Of a stretch of 64,000 nucleotides of DNA, positions 31,324 through 41,966 are shown one piece after another. Source of the DNA: Karalla daura (lineage: Eukaryota > Chordata > Actinopteri > Chaetodontiformes > Leiognathidae); assembly GCA_029224185.1 (NCBI GenBank), contig CM055191.1, forward strand, positions 24,732,305 to 24,796,304. Reading direction: 5' to 3'. A program made the translations under genes and the position numbers. How positions within the stretch are numbered: position 1 is the stretch's first letter; each line of letters begins with the position of its first letter. A model generated the notes under the pieces. The model ran no database searches. It had not been told where the DNA came from and was given only the letters and a program-made list of their open reading frames with translations.

Positions 31324-34178
31324 CTGGTGAGGGGGGGGTGTGTGTGTGTGTGTGTGTGGGGGGGGGGGCAAACATGCAGAGGTCAGGTTCAAACAGACTG
31401 CAGTCTCCACTGAAAGATCACTTTTTGCTTGATCCCGCCTGTCGCAGTTTAAGGCCAATTATCTGAAATCAAATAAAAGCTGAAACTTGGAAGTGCTGGC
31501 TGTGTTCTCTGACTAGCGTGGAGCGTCTGAGCCGGCAGTTTGGAGGACGGCTGTCGTCATTTTCAGGATGAGACTTCTTCTCGTGTTCGGATGGAGCTTT
31601 GTTTTGGTACCGGGCTGGGGTGGCCTACCTTAAGGCAGATGTCTCGGAGTTGTGCCTGGACCTCTTTCACCAGCCCCACGTTCCTGCTGTTGACAAAGTT
31701 CTCCCGGCACCACTCCTGCAAGAGTCACACACAGTGCCAGCATGACTGAGGGTCTCTGGACGTCTGCGTGGCGCCGTGCCGCGGCCTCTCTCCCTCTCTC
31801 TCTCTCTCTCCCTCTCTCTCTCACTCGCCTTGTTGCCGCTGACTTTCTTGAAGGCCCTGTAGATGTTGAGCAGCGTCAGGTGGTCTCCTTCGCTGGAGGT
31901 GAACTTCTTGCGCACGGGCAGCACCTCGTCCCGCCGGGCGGTGGGGGCTGTACAGCACGGTGTCCACCGACAGCAGAGACACGATGCTCAGGATCTCCTC
32001 TGAGCACGAGTAGTCAGCAGGGCGACAGCAGGATGGTCTGGCGGACAGAGAGCAGATGGCGCCCAACCCCTTAGTCTCTTTGGTCAGGGTCCCGTGGTAT
32101 CTGGCATCAGACGGACTCTTCATACTTTGGCGTATCTGGGCTCCAGAGGGAAGCTGACCATCTTCTTTCCCAGAGCGGTGAGCGAAACCTGGCCCTCCTT
32201 CCTCTCTACAGCTCCCAGCAGCTCCAAGTGCTCCACGGCCGAACGGATGGCCTCTGAGATAAAAGACCTGGAGGTGACCTTCAGCCCCGCAGGGTGAGCA
32301 TGGCGGGTGGCGGTTTGTCGCCGGCTCCTTACCTGGAGACGGCTTGGACATGAAATCGAAGTTTGTCACGTCTGGGATCCCCAGGGCCATGAGCTGCAGC
32401 ATCGCGCCGGCCAAGTTGCACCCTGCAGTGCACACACAAGTCAGTCGCAGGGACCCGGACAGGCTGGCACGCGGAGCAGAACCTGGATGAGGGTGCGCCC
32501 TACGCTACCTCTGGATCTCGGGCACGGTCATGGGGAGGAGGCTGTCGAACTCCTGCTCGGTGTAGAGGCGATAGCAGGAGCCCGAGCCCTCCCTGCCGGC
32601 CCGGCCCGCTCGCTGCCACGCCTGGGCCTTGGAGACCCGCTGCACCGCCAGCACCTCCAGCCCGCTGTCTGAGCCCCCCCCCCCCCCCCCCCCCCCCCAC
32701 AAACACACACACACACACACGTTAAGATGACATGGCAGCAAAGTGCCACATCCCCTTTGGGATGAATCACACAGGGGGTTTGCTGACGCGGCGTCTTGGA
32801 GGCTTCGGGGGGGGGGGGGCGATTACGCCGCCTTACTGCACTCGACAAGAACATGGTGTGTGTGTGTGTGCGTGTGTGTGTGTGTGTGAGACAGGTGACT
32901 GACCGGGGTTGAAGCGCTTGGCCTTCACCATGCCCGTGTCGATGACGTATTTGATCCCGGAGATTGTGACCGACGCCTCGGCGATGTTGGTCGAGATGAT
33001 GACTTTCCTGCAGCCCTGGGAGGAGCAGCGGAGGGGCGACGTGGGGTTACGGTCAGCACGGCTCACGCGGGCCCTGTTTCTCTGCTCTGCTCCGCTCTGC
33101 CCTTACCTTGGGAGCGGGCTGGAAGACCCTGAGATGCCGCATGGGGGGCAGCGAGGCGTACAGCGGCAGGACCACCATGGGGCCGCAGCCGTCGGGCAGG
33201 TGCTTCGCGATGTCCCTGCACGTCCTGGCCAGGGCCTTGATCTCCTCCTGACCCGTCATGAACACCAAGATGTGGTGGGACGGGGGCGCCTCCTGTGCAT
33301 CGAATCACAGACAATCAAGAATCGTCACGGGTATCATGGTATCAACAATGGCGGAGGAGTCTCTCCCGACGGTCCACCTACCTGATGGATCTGGAAGATG
33401 GAGACGAGCGCGGCCTGCAGGTAGTCGGACTGGGCCTGCTTGGTGTAGTAGATCTGAATGGGGTGCTGTCGGCCCTCCAGGTAGAGGACGGGCGACTTGT
33501 TGAAGTATTCGGAGAACAAGTCCACATCCATGGTGGCAGACATGACTATGACCTGAGAGCGTCGAGCAGAGGCGCATGTCGGGATTTGGGTGAATGGAAG
33601 ATGACGAGGACGGGCCTGTGCAACTGTGACCGTCCTGCTCGGGGCTCTCATTCTGTTGTCACATGTTCTGTCTGTTCTGTGTTGTTCTGTCATTCACACA
33701 CTTCCCCTCTTACCTTCAGCGGACTCTTACTGAGCTCTTTGCGCCTGCGCTGGGCCGCCTGCACCACGCCGAACAGCACGTTGGTGTGCAACGTGCGCTC
33801 GTGCGCCTCGTCCAGGACCACCACAGAGTAGCGCGGCATCAGGGGGTCTCCGATGGCCTCCCGCAGGAGCATGCCGTCCGTCATGAACTTCAGCTTGGTC
33901 TCGGGGGAGGACACGTCCTCAAAACGCACCGTGTAGCCCACCTGGGGAGACGCGGCTCACGGTCACAGTGTGCAGCGAGGGGGCTCTGAAGACGCGTTGT
34001 TCGTGTGCGGACGGTACCAGCTCGCCAAGCTGAGTCCTCTTCTCCTCCGCCACCCTCCCGGCCAGGGAGATGGCAGCCACCCGGCGGGGCTGGGTGATGG
34101 CGATGATGCCCTGTCGACCGATGCCCCCCTCATAGAGGTACTGGGGGATCTGGGTGGTCTTCCCAGAGCCGGTCTCCC
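31014..34178 (-). CDS. dhx33: DEAH-box RNA helicase DHX33, exon 1 not found, several frame breaks
   Basis: I recognise DHX33 by co-linear motifs. They are Walker A GETGSGKTTQ, DEAH (VVLDEAHERT), motif III MSATMD, TGQEEI, motif V STNIAE, motif VI QRAGRAGRE, and the C-terminal OB-fold region (RCYMRDLCLADADW). DHX33 is a nucleolar and cytoplasmic DEAH helicase acting in rRNA synthesis and translation initiation and as an RNA sensor. Exons in order are 34018-34178, 33714-33941, 33382-33552, 33107-33292, 32904-33015, 32509-32668, 32333-32422, 32126-32253, 31829-32037, 31629-31715 and 31014-31323. The first coding exon is not seen upstream. Four length changes break the frame, at 32422, about 32015-32018, about 31940 and about 31045. 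The protein sequence is otherwise well kept, so sequencing indels or a very recent pseudogene both fit. The stop is placed after undoing the last break. Confidence 0.9.
31629..31715 (-). CDS. dhx33: dhx33 small exon
   Basis: The exon encodes EWCRENFVNSRNVGLVKEVQ and AQLRDICLK, 29 residues in phase 0. The acceptor is CTTGCAG|GAG and the donor is TTAAG|GTAGGC. Confidence 0.92.
31829..32037 (-). CDS. dhx33: dhx33 exon with two insertions and a GC donor
   Basis: The exon encodes TILLSP, DYSCSEEILSIVSLLSVDTV and VRKKFTSSEGDHLTLLNIYR. It has a four-base insertion after TILLSP (about 32015-32018) and one extra C in the proline-rich part near 31940, so its 209 bases are not in phase. The intron that follows begins GCGAGT, a GC-AG type donor. 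Confidence 0.82.
32126..32253 (-). CDS. dhx33: dhx33 exon, winged-helix/ratchet region
   Basis: The exon encodes EAIRSAVEHLELLGAVERKE, LTALGKKMVSFPLEPRYAK. The acceptor is TATCTCAG|AGG and the donor is GCCAAA|GTATGA. Confidence 0.9.
32333..32422 (-). CDS. dhx33: dhx33 exon, one base too long
   Basis: The exon encodes CNLAGAMLQLMALGIPDVTN and FDFMSKPSP. From the only AG acceptor (CTGCAG|GGTGC) the exon has 90 bases where the phase needs 89. One extra G therefore breaks the frame at the junction. Confidence 0.85.
32509..32668 (-). CDS. dhx33: dhx33 exon with motif VI
   Basis: The exon encodes SGLEVLAVQRVSKAQAWQ, then the arginine-finger motif QRAGRAGRE and YRLYTEQEFDSLLP. The acceptor is GGGGCTCAG|ACAGC, preceded by a 25-base G run rather than pyrimidines. 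The donor is CCAGAG|GTAGCG. Confidence 0.92.
32674..32698. repeat. Poly-C (poly-G on the transcript) run
   Basis: About 25 consecutive C precede the CA repeat, within the dhx33 intron and directly next to a splice acceptor. Confidence 0.9.
32904..33015 (-). CDS. dhx33: dhx33 exon with motif V
   Basis: The exon encodes GCRKVIISTNIAEASVTISG and YVIDTGMVKAKRFNP. The acceptor is CTCCCAG|GGC and the donor is CCCCG|GTCAGT. Confidence 0.93.
33107..33292 (-). CDS. dhx33: dhx33 exon with motif IV region
   Basis: The exon encodes 62 residues: EAPPSHHILVFMTGQEEIKA through RDIAKHLPDG to LPLYASLPPM. The acceptor is GCACAG|GAGG and the donor is CCAAG|GTAAGG. Confidence 0.93.
33382..33552 (-). CDS. dhx33: dhx33 exon with motif III
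   Basis: The exon encodes 57 residues: VIVMSATMDVDLFSEYFN through GRQHPIQIYYTKQAQSDY to FQIHQ. The donor is ATCAG|GTAGGT. Confidence 0.93.
33714..33941 (-). CDS. dhx33: dhx33 exon with DEAH box
   Basis: The exon encodes 76 residues in phase 0, opening VGYTVRFEDV. It contains LTDG-like FMTDGMLLREAI and the DEAH ATPase motif. The acceptor is CCCCAG|GTGGG and the donor is GAAG|GTAAGA. Confidence 0.94.
34018..34178 (-). CDS. dhx33: dhx33 exon with Walker A
   Basis: The exon encodes GETGSGKTTQIPQYLYEGGI and TQPRRVAAISLAGRVAEE. The acceptor is GCTCCAG|GGGAG and the donor is GAGCTG|GTACCG. Its first two bases complete a codon from the missing exon. Confidence 0.92.
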
Positions 34179-34579
34179 CTGGAGCAGAGAAGAAGACGGG
34201 TCATATCAATAAAAAAAAATACATGAGGCACAAAATTTTCTTACAACAAGCAGTAAATCTGTAGACGTTGAACAGTCAGACTGTATTTGTACAGCACTTC
34301 TCATTCTAGATGAAGCACAAAGTGCTTTACATGATAAAACAGACACACGCCTCTTGTCAATTTGTTCTTCTCGCCGTTCGGTTTCAGTTTGTTTTATGCT
34401 CGATAAACGAACCCGCCTCGCTTTTATCCGGCACGAACACTACCAGTCAAAACGTCTCACCGGTAGTGAACACACAACTATGGATGACTAATCACCTGAA
34501 CTCATGAATACAAATGCTGCTAGCTGGTACATGTGCCACATGCAATTCTGCTCTCACAGCTGTTGCTGCCTCTTTTCCC

Positions 34580-35007
34580 ACCTGTGTGAAGTTGGCACCC
34601 CATATGTTGAAAATATGAATAAAAGCGCTTTGAATCGTTTGTGCATCGTTTGTGCACGTTTGTGCAGGCAAAATTAACATTTCTGCACAAACCGTGTTTA
34701 AGATATTTCACTTTAAAGAGGTTGGTGACCTTAGGTCACGCAGCCCCCCATTAATGTCCAAATGACTCAAAAATGGTTGGAATCGTTTGTGCATCGTTTG
34801 TGCACGTTTGTGCAGGCAAAATTAACATTTTGGGTCCCATTGGGGGCTGCGTGACCTACTTTCCAAAATTAAAAAGTGAAATATCTTAAAAACGGTTTGT
34901 GCACAAATATTAATTTTGCCTGCACAAACGTGCATAAACGATGCACAAACGATTCAAAGCGCTTTTATTCATATTTTCAACATATGGGGTGCCAACTGCA
35001 CACAGGT
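34580..35007. mobile_element. 428 bp MITE of the long-armed element family
   Basis: It starts ACCTGTGTGAAGTTGGCACC and ends with the complement (one mismatch, GCACACAGGT). It consists of arm sequence only: two iteron units on the left and one on the right meet near 34835. It has no ORF and no visible target duplication (flanks CTTTTCCC and AAAATATA). It lies just upstream of dhx33, where its first exon would be expected. Confidence 0.88.
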
Positions 35008-35946
35008 AAAATATACTTTTGAATTTTTTTTGTCAATTTCTAATTGCGTTTTATCAAAAATGATCCCAATATCAATCAATAACTCCATTGTTATACAGTA
35101 CAGACACCCCAAAACGACTGCGTACATCGCTAGACTCCTCCTGGTCATACTACAACAGCTGTTTTAAGAAAATTTTGTTGACCTTAATTCTGCTGAATTC
35201 TTTATTTGGAATATTGATTGATAATGATAGGACTATTCAATTCAGTAAATTCACTGTTACAAACTGTTGCGTTCAATGGTGCAGAGCATTTTGTGATTTT
35301 CTGTGTTTGGCCGTGCTTGGAAGTGATGGTGTTATTAATAAAGATGGCAACAAACAAAAATTTGAATTGTTTCAATGATTTTAAATTACATTTTTAAATT
35401 TTGATAATTTCTTTGATTTTGTACTGTTTATTTAAATTGTCTACTTTTAATTTTCAATACATTTCCATACCTCTGAACAGCAATATGAGTTCCCTTGTTA
35501 AAGAATGTTGCTGTACAAATAAACTTGACTTTACTTGACTAATGCGTCTGATGGGGGAAAGTCACTGTTCCAGCAGGGGGTGCTGCAGCACCCCAGCACA
35601 CCTCCCTGCATTTCCTCTCTAAATTAATTTAATTTCCTCTCTCATGGTGAAAGGTAAGGAATAGTATCCTAGTAATAATCAATACCATGAAAACACGAAA
35701 AAAAAAGTGATTACATACTTTGCAAGTCCATTTACAGTGTGTTCCCCTAAATTGTCTAACCTCCTGATATTTTAAGCTAGGGGGCACTGTCCTCCTATCT
35801 AGTCTGAAAATAGTTAGCTAGTTTTAAGTCCTTTGTTGTAATAATTTGTTGACTGAAAACTCAAAATTCAGGTTTGGACCAAAAAGATCATCTTTTTAAC
35901 AAAAGTTTGTAATTTTTCTTTACCACTCTTTCTCATTTAGCGGACA
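35008..35946. other. AT-rich DNA, no gene seen
   Basis: Nothing recognisable. A polyadenylation-like segment with CAAATAAACTTGACTTTACT lies at about 35515-35540, which could be the end of a retrosequence. Confidence 0.4.
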
Positions 35947-38162
35947 ATGGGAAGGTTTAGGAAAGGAACAAGAGCTCAGAGAAAAGACCTATGGCTAGCT
36001 GCTGGTGGAATAGAGGCTATAGTCGGGGAACTGAAAATAGTAAATATTACAGAAAGGCAGACTGATTATTCCTGTGACATCTGGTTTAAACTGGCTGTGG
36101 CCAGACGCTCCCAAAAATCGTGACTGGCTGTGAGTGATCTGGAATGTAAACAGGAATAAAGTCAGGGATCATTGAAGAGGGCATCCAACAACACCCAGAG
36201 ACAGATGAGAGAGAAACAACAAAAAGAGATGAGAATGTGGCGGATGATGGACAACATCATCATCATGTTCAGGAAGAGAGAGAGGACTCGGATCTCTGCC
36301 AAGATGCACATGAATATTTATCTCAGTCTGATGAAGATGATGACAACATATCTGTTTTGAGCTGTGTTCAAAGAGTTAAACAACAACCTCAGGATGAGAT
36401 AGACAAAAAACAATTTTGAAAGTTTCCAGCACAACCCAAAAATTTCAAAATATATGTGACAAAGAAGGAGTGAAAAAAATAGCACCACTCTCTGGGTCCC
36501 ATCTGAGGCAACCATAGACTGAAGTCCTGTACAAGAGACTCAAAGAAAAAAATCCATGTTGTACACTAGTGTTCAAGAGCCAGCAAGTGAAAGCAGAAAG
36601 ATCAACAGTCCAGATTTAAATGTAAGGGCCAAATGTTCATTCCCATCCTGCAGTGCACAGTATGTGTTTAAAATGAAAAGTAAAACAGCAAAAGGCAATT
36701 ATGTTTTGATAAATGTGCAACGCACTGGAGAAATTACACACCGAAAAAGGGGGGGAAATGGCAAAAGCTATTATCAAAAACTAGGAAAAATGTCTCAGCT
36801 GGAAGTGATGTCTAGAAATATCACTCACTGTTTGACAAAAATCTACTAAAAATGATCAGCTAAGAGGTAAATAAAGGGAGACGTCTTCACAGTGACATGC
36901 TGATGTAAATGTGTCTGACACAGAGTATCATTACGGAAACAGAACTCAAGTTCAAGAAAATGCCAGGTTACATCCAGCATCTGCAACTTGATCTTTTTGT
37001 TATACACATGTATACTGAAACTGGACTGAACATTCTGGTACAGCACTTAAGAAAGTGAATCCCTCTAACTTTACACCTTGATGCCACTGGAAGTGTAACC
37101 AGCAAAATCCCAGGTCAGAGTTCTCTGGAGTGCTCTACTCTGCTCTCGTTCTACCTGGAAGAGGAACAAATGCATCCCCACTGCTTGTGTGTGAAATGCT
37201 CACCAACGAGCATTCCATTCCCACAATTACCTTTTGGCTGATGCAGTTTCTGCGAAAATTGTCCCAGCAGACAAAATTGAAAATTCACCAAATCGAAACA
37301 GATTACAGTTGGGCACTTATCCAGAGTGTTCTTATGTCATGCAACCAGGAGAGCATACTGGTTTATCTGGAGAGGGCTTTTGCTACATGCAGACAGCAAA
37401 AAACCATAGACATCAGAGGGTTTACTGTGATCCATTTATGTGCCGCACATGTCAACAAATTGCCAAAAACACAGAAGATAAAGGGCTGAGAGATTTTGCA
37501 ACTTTTGTATTTGCAAGGCTGCAATACACAACCTCCATTCCCACTGCACTTGAAGTTTTCAGATCATTTTACGCAGTGCTTCTTGGCAAACACATTACTG
37601 ACATAGTTCAGGAAAGACTGAAGGTGTTGCAAAGGTTGATAAGAGAAAACAAAACTGACCTAGAAGAAAATGAAATGGTACAAGACAGCCCCTTCGAAGA
37701 GGAGGACAATGAAGACCAAAGAAGAATGGGATCCATTGTTGGCAGATCTCAGTTGTCAGCTGCATTTCAGAAGGTGTTGAAGGAAGTTTAGGATGAAGTT
37801 GGGGAGACCATAGAAACAGCATCAGGCACAGACAGAAATCCATATTACTGCACCTTCCATCATTGAGTCTCTTTGGCACTATCTAGCACTTTTCCCTCTC
37901 TGGAGTAAAGAGATATGCTGTCGACAAAGAGGATGAAACCTTTGAACCAGGCAAAACAAGGGAGACCAACAATACAGTTGAGCGATGGTTTGGCATTGTC
38001 AAACAAAGCATTTTGAACAAGCAGTTGCGACTGAGGCCTGCAGCCTTTGTCAGGAAAATGTACTGGTCCTACATCGAGTTCCATAAATTGATTGAGAAGT
38101 TGGTCTTTGAGCCAGCACCACCAGCACACATTGGTCTAGCACAGGAGAGTTGGGCAAATTAG
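35947..38162 (+). pseudogene. Transposase relic of unassigned DNA transposon family
   Basis: A multiply broken but ordered coding relic starts at ATGGGAAGGTTTAGGAAAGG and ends with TAG at 38160. An acidic segment is at about 36250-36420 (SQSDEDDDNISVL), then a Cys-containing basic domain (36600-36840, AKCSFPSCSAQYVFKMKSK). A DDE-like core follows: LDATGSV near 37080, ALVLPGRGTNASPLLVCEML, then ETDYSWALIQSVLMSCN near 37300 and TVIHLCAAHVNK near 37430. The tail (about 37960-38160) has TNNTVERWFGIVKQSI and a conserved YWSYIEFHKLIEKL block. Acidic residues in DATGS and ETDYSW are candidate catalytic positions. The frame changes at least four times. I cannot name the superfamily with confidence. 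Confidence 0.7.
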
Positions 38163-38681
38163 GGTGGGACGAAGCGAGGCCCTGCTGCCAAGTCCAGTCA
38201 CTTTTCTTTTATTTTTATAATAATTTTTTTAATAATAATTTTTATAATATGACATCATCTATGTTTGCTTTCTTCACAAGGACAGATAAATTGACATATT
38301 ACTGAAATGTTGAAAAATAAATATCGAATGGGTTGATTTTTCAAAAGCTATATGAAGTGGTTACAGTTGTATTGTTCATGTACTTGATGTTGATGCCCTT
38401 CTGACAGGCCAAGTAACAGAGGCTGTTGTTGCCATCTTAAGAGACAGAAAAATGAAGATGGATTTTAACCTCTGTCACAGTGAGTTGCTGAGTTTGAGGC
38501 CTCACAAACTTATCATAGGTGAAGTAATGAAACAAAATGTGATTTTTGTACCATAATTATACGAAAATCATCAATCTGTTGCTCCATCCATCACTGGTCT
38601 TCTATGGTTCTTTGGGGTATTTCTTATGTATCTTTTTTACAACAACCTGCCTTGGGAGTATAGACGGAAACTCTCCATGGC

Positions 38682-38714
<33 letters not shown>

Positions 38715-38862
38715 CTCTGTGTGTGTGCACATATATAATTAAAAGCATATTCAAGTCTATTGTGAGTTGTAGTTTGAAGTGTAGCAAAACTATTCAAACA
38801 TGATGACAGTGTCCCAAAAATTAACTAATATTAGTAATATCATTGTCCCTTCAATTTCACCC
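38163..38862. other. AT-rich DNA with GT microsatellite
   Basis: No gene. It holds TTTTTATAAT-rich sequence (38200-38260) and a GT repeat at 38684-38715. Confidence 0.5.
38684..38715. repeat. GT microsatellite
   Basis: About 15 GT units, followed by TCTCTGTGTGTGTG. Confidence 0.93.
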
Positions 38863-39095
38863 ACAGGCCAGTACAGAAGAGCTGATGCATGCTTTTAACT
38901 CCTATCATTTAGATTACTGTTTTTCCCAACTCTCTGGTCTTCCCAAAATATATCTTAAATTTTCAATTATTACAGAATTCAGCTGTAAAAATGCTGATGA
39001 GGACAAGAGGGCAGGAGCACATTGCACCTGTTTTAAAATTGCTGCATTGGCTCCCCATACGCTTCAGGTCCAATGGTCTTGGGCCTGAAAAATAT
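38863..39095 (+). pseudogene. LINE (L2/CR1-type) reverse-transcriptase C-terminal relic
   Basis: The stretch matches the region after the RT palm seen in the other L2 copies here. LMHAFNSYHLDYCFSQLSGL corresponds to their VHAFVTSRLDYCNSLLAG. After a frameshift, the part matching ITPVLRSLHWLPV appears as a degraded counterpart. No intact ORF remains. Confidence 0.7.
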
Positions 39096-39762
39096 AAGAT
39101 CTAAAAAAGATATGATTTGCTAATGATCTGTTTGTTTTTGTATGATCCATTACGATGTGAATGCATGAAAGATGCCGAATAGGACCAGCATCCACATCAT
39201 GTTAGGTGTTATGTACAACTTAAGTGGAAACTCTACCTCCAGGGAGGGAGCATGTGACTGTTCCACTATGCAGTTACCTTCTTTCTACTCTCTTTGTTGA
39301 TTCACACACTGGCTGGCTCCAATGGTACATGTCCACTACCTGCACTATTTATTGGGTTAAATTGCCAGTGTTAACATTTACCTTCATCAACAGATCTCAT
39401 CTCTACTAACAGTATTATCTGATTATCAGAGATTAATTGAATTTTTGTCCATTAAAAAAATATTAAGGTCAAATTCCACGCGTAAAACACATACAATTAC
39501 ACATACAAGTAATTGGTAATATTTATCAAGATAGTTTAGTTTAATATATTTGCTTTTATTACAGTATCTCCATGCGTGTCAAGCCACATTTTTGTGGTTG
39601 ATCCTCTACAAGGGACAGATGAGTTGAAGGACTCAAGCATGGCTGCGCACAGATTTGGGTAATGTTAATTAGAATATGGGGAAATAAAAGATAATGGCCA
39701 GATTAAGTAGAGCAGATGTTAACAAAACTTGATATTGATTGGTTGAACGTGCGCTTGATGGG

Positions 39763-40340
39763 CTTCATCGCGATCACCCCGTACCTTTAGTCCTCGCCAG
39801 GGATCCCGACCCTAAGCGAGCGAGCCCAACCCCACAATTTGGGGTGTTAACTGCCACCTCAGTGGCCCACGCTCACTGGAAAAACCAATTCCGATGCCGG
39901 GTGTTGTCCCCAAGATGAGATCCTAACCCTCGCTGGATGTGTTTCATCGCGACCACCCTGTACCTGTCGTTCTCGCCCGGGATCCCGACCCCAGGCGAGC
40001 GAGCCCAATCTCACGATTTGGGGTGTTAACAGCCACCTTAGTGGCCCACATTCACTAGAATTACCAATCCCAATGCTGGGTATTATCCACGAGATCTTAA
40101 CCCTCGCTGGAGGTGCTTCATCGCGACCACCCCGTACCTGTCGTCCTCGCCCAGGATCCCGACCCTAAGCAAGCGAACCCAACCCCACGATTTGGGGTGT
40201 TAACAACCACCTTAGTGGCCCACGCTCACTGGAATAACCAATCCCGATGCCGGGTGTTGTTCCCGAGATGAAATCCTAACCCTCACGGAAGGTGCTTCAT
40301 CGCGACCACCCAACCCCAAGATTTGGGCTGTTAATCGTCA
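39763..40340. repeat. About 177 bp tandem repeat, three and a part copies
   Basis: Units begin TTCATCGCGACCACCCCGTA-like at 39763, 39942, 40116 and 40295 (spacing 179, 174 and 179). Each holds GATTTGGGGTGTTAAC and TGGCCCACGCTCACTGG. The fourth unit is truncated. I see no coding signal. It is satellite-like and GC-richer than its flanks. Confidence 0.93.
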
Positions 40341-40344
40341 CCAT

Positions 40345-40960
40345 AAAAACCCTCATGTGGAGGGTCATTTGAAAATTTCAAGGTGGTGCTATAGAGACAT
40401 TTGGCCACGCCCATTGACGAGGCCATTACCTGGCTGTTCAGGCATACACTGCAATTATGTTAAGCAATTTTGAAACTTTTATGATGAAGCGTCTGCCCCG
40501 AAGAGCATTTTGAAATATTGATGACGAATAACCAAACTTTGCCATGTGCTAGTGGCCACGCCCTTTGATTTAAAAAAAATCAGTACATAAAATTTTCTCA
40601 GCTTGGTCCATTGATGATTTGTACCAAATTTGAAACCAATTGGGTTAACCAAAAAATCAAATCAAAATGGCCGACTTCCTGTTGGGTTACGCCCATCATG
40701 TCTGGAGACTTTTTTGTATATCTCTTTAGGATGTATTTGCACACCAATTTTTGTTTGCCTACAACAAAGTTAAAAAAACTCCTTATGGGGATTGGTCAAA
40801 ATTTCTGAGGGGGTGCTAATTTTGCTTTTGGGTCCCCCACGGACTATTGCCCCATCAAGTGTCAGATCTCACTGTCCTCAATCAGTGTACCAATTTTCAT
40901 GATGATAGGAGTTCCTTAAAGTTGTCACAAAGCCACGAATACATGGTGAGGGATCGCTAT
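40345..40960. repeat. Dispersed repeat of unknown class
   Basis: Shares segments with 62760-62960 (TTTGAAAATTTC, GGCCATTACCTGGCTGTTCA-like, CAATTATGT) and with 50935-51050 (GGCCGACTTCCTGTTGGGTT). It has no ORF or clear termini. It is probably an interspersed non-autonomous element. Confidence 0.65.
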
Positions 40961-41638
40961 TCAGGCCGGCCACAAGGATACCATTGGTGGTAGCCTCACC
41001 ACCTTTGTAATGTAGCTTCATTTACTTGTTCTGCATGTATTACAAGTGGAATGAAGTTGATGTGGTCAATTATGTCGGATTACTACATGTAAAACCTGAT
41101 TACTTCCTGTCACCACTGGGGAGTGCCATGAATGAGGTTGGAAGTGAATATATCAGGCTATTCAGGATGAAGCCCTCATCATGTCCAACAAGTTTCAAGT
41201 TGCCATGATCAAGTATGTGGCCGTGAGAGCTGTTCAAAGTGAAAGCATAAAAAAAATCACCAAATTTTGACAAAACGCAGCAACCACGCCCTTTGGCCTA
41301 CAGGAATTCTTTTGAGATGTATTGGTCACCATGATCTCTGGATGATCTGTATCTAATTTGAAGTCCAGGGATTAAAGCAAAAAAAGTCATCTGACTGAAC
41401 TTTTTACCGATTAGACATCCGATCGAGTATCCCCCCTGTACCTCTTCGAAAACAAATATAGCCATGGCTCCACCCTCAACACGGAACATACACTCACCGG
41501 CCACTTTATTAGGTACACCTGTCCAACTGCTCATGAACACTTAATTTCTAATCAACCAATCACATGGCGGCAACTCAGTGCATTTAGGCATGTAGACATG
41601 GTCAAGACAATCTCCTGCAGTTCAAACCGAGCATCAGT

Positions 41639-41966
41639 ATGGGGAAGAAAGGCGATTTGAGTGACTTTGAACGTGGCATGGTTGTTGGTGCCAGAAGGGC
41701 TGGTCTGAGTATTTCAGAAACTGCTGATCTACTGGGATTTTCACGCACAACCATCTCTAGGGTTTACAGAGAATGGTCCGAAAAAGAAAAAATATCCAGT
41801 GAGCGGCAGTTCTGTGGGTGGAAATGCCTTGTTGATGCCAGAGGTCAGAGGAGAATGGCCAGACTGGTTCGAGCTGATAGAAAGACAACAGTGACTCAAA
41901 TAACCACCCGTTGCAACCAAGGTAGGCAGAAGAGCATCTCTGAACGCACAATACGTCAAACGTTGA
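41639..41966 (+). pseudogene. Tc1 transposase, N-terminal part
   Basis: Opens MGKKGDLSDFERGMVVGARR and continues through the helix-turn-helix region LSISETADLLGFSRTTISRV and a second DNA-binding helix set (MARLVRADRKTTVTQITTR). It ends at the LINE insertion after ISERTIRQTL. This half is uninterrupted, unlike the copy at 0.6 kb. Confidence 0.93.

Noticed and set aside
30753..31413. Plus-strand frames opposite the last dhx33 exon
   Set aside because: They are antisense of a conserved helicase exon in GC-rich DNA.
36172..36419. Short acidic frames as an independent small gene
   Set aside because: They line up with the start of the transposase relic at 35947-38162 and are better explained as part of it.
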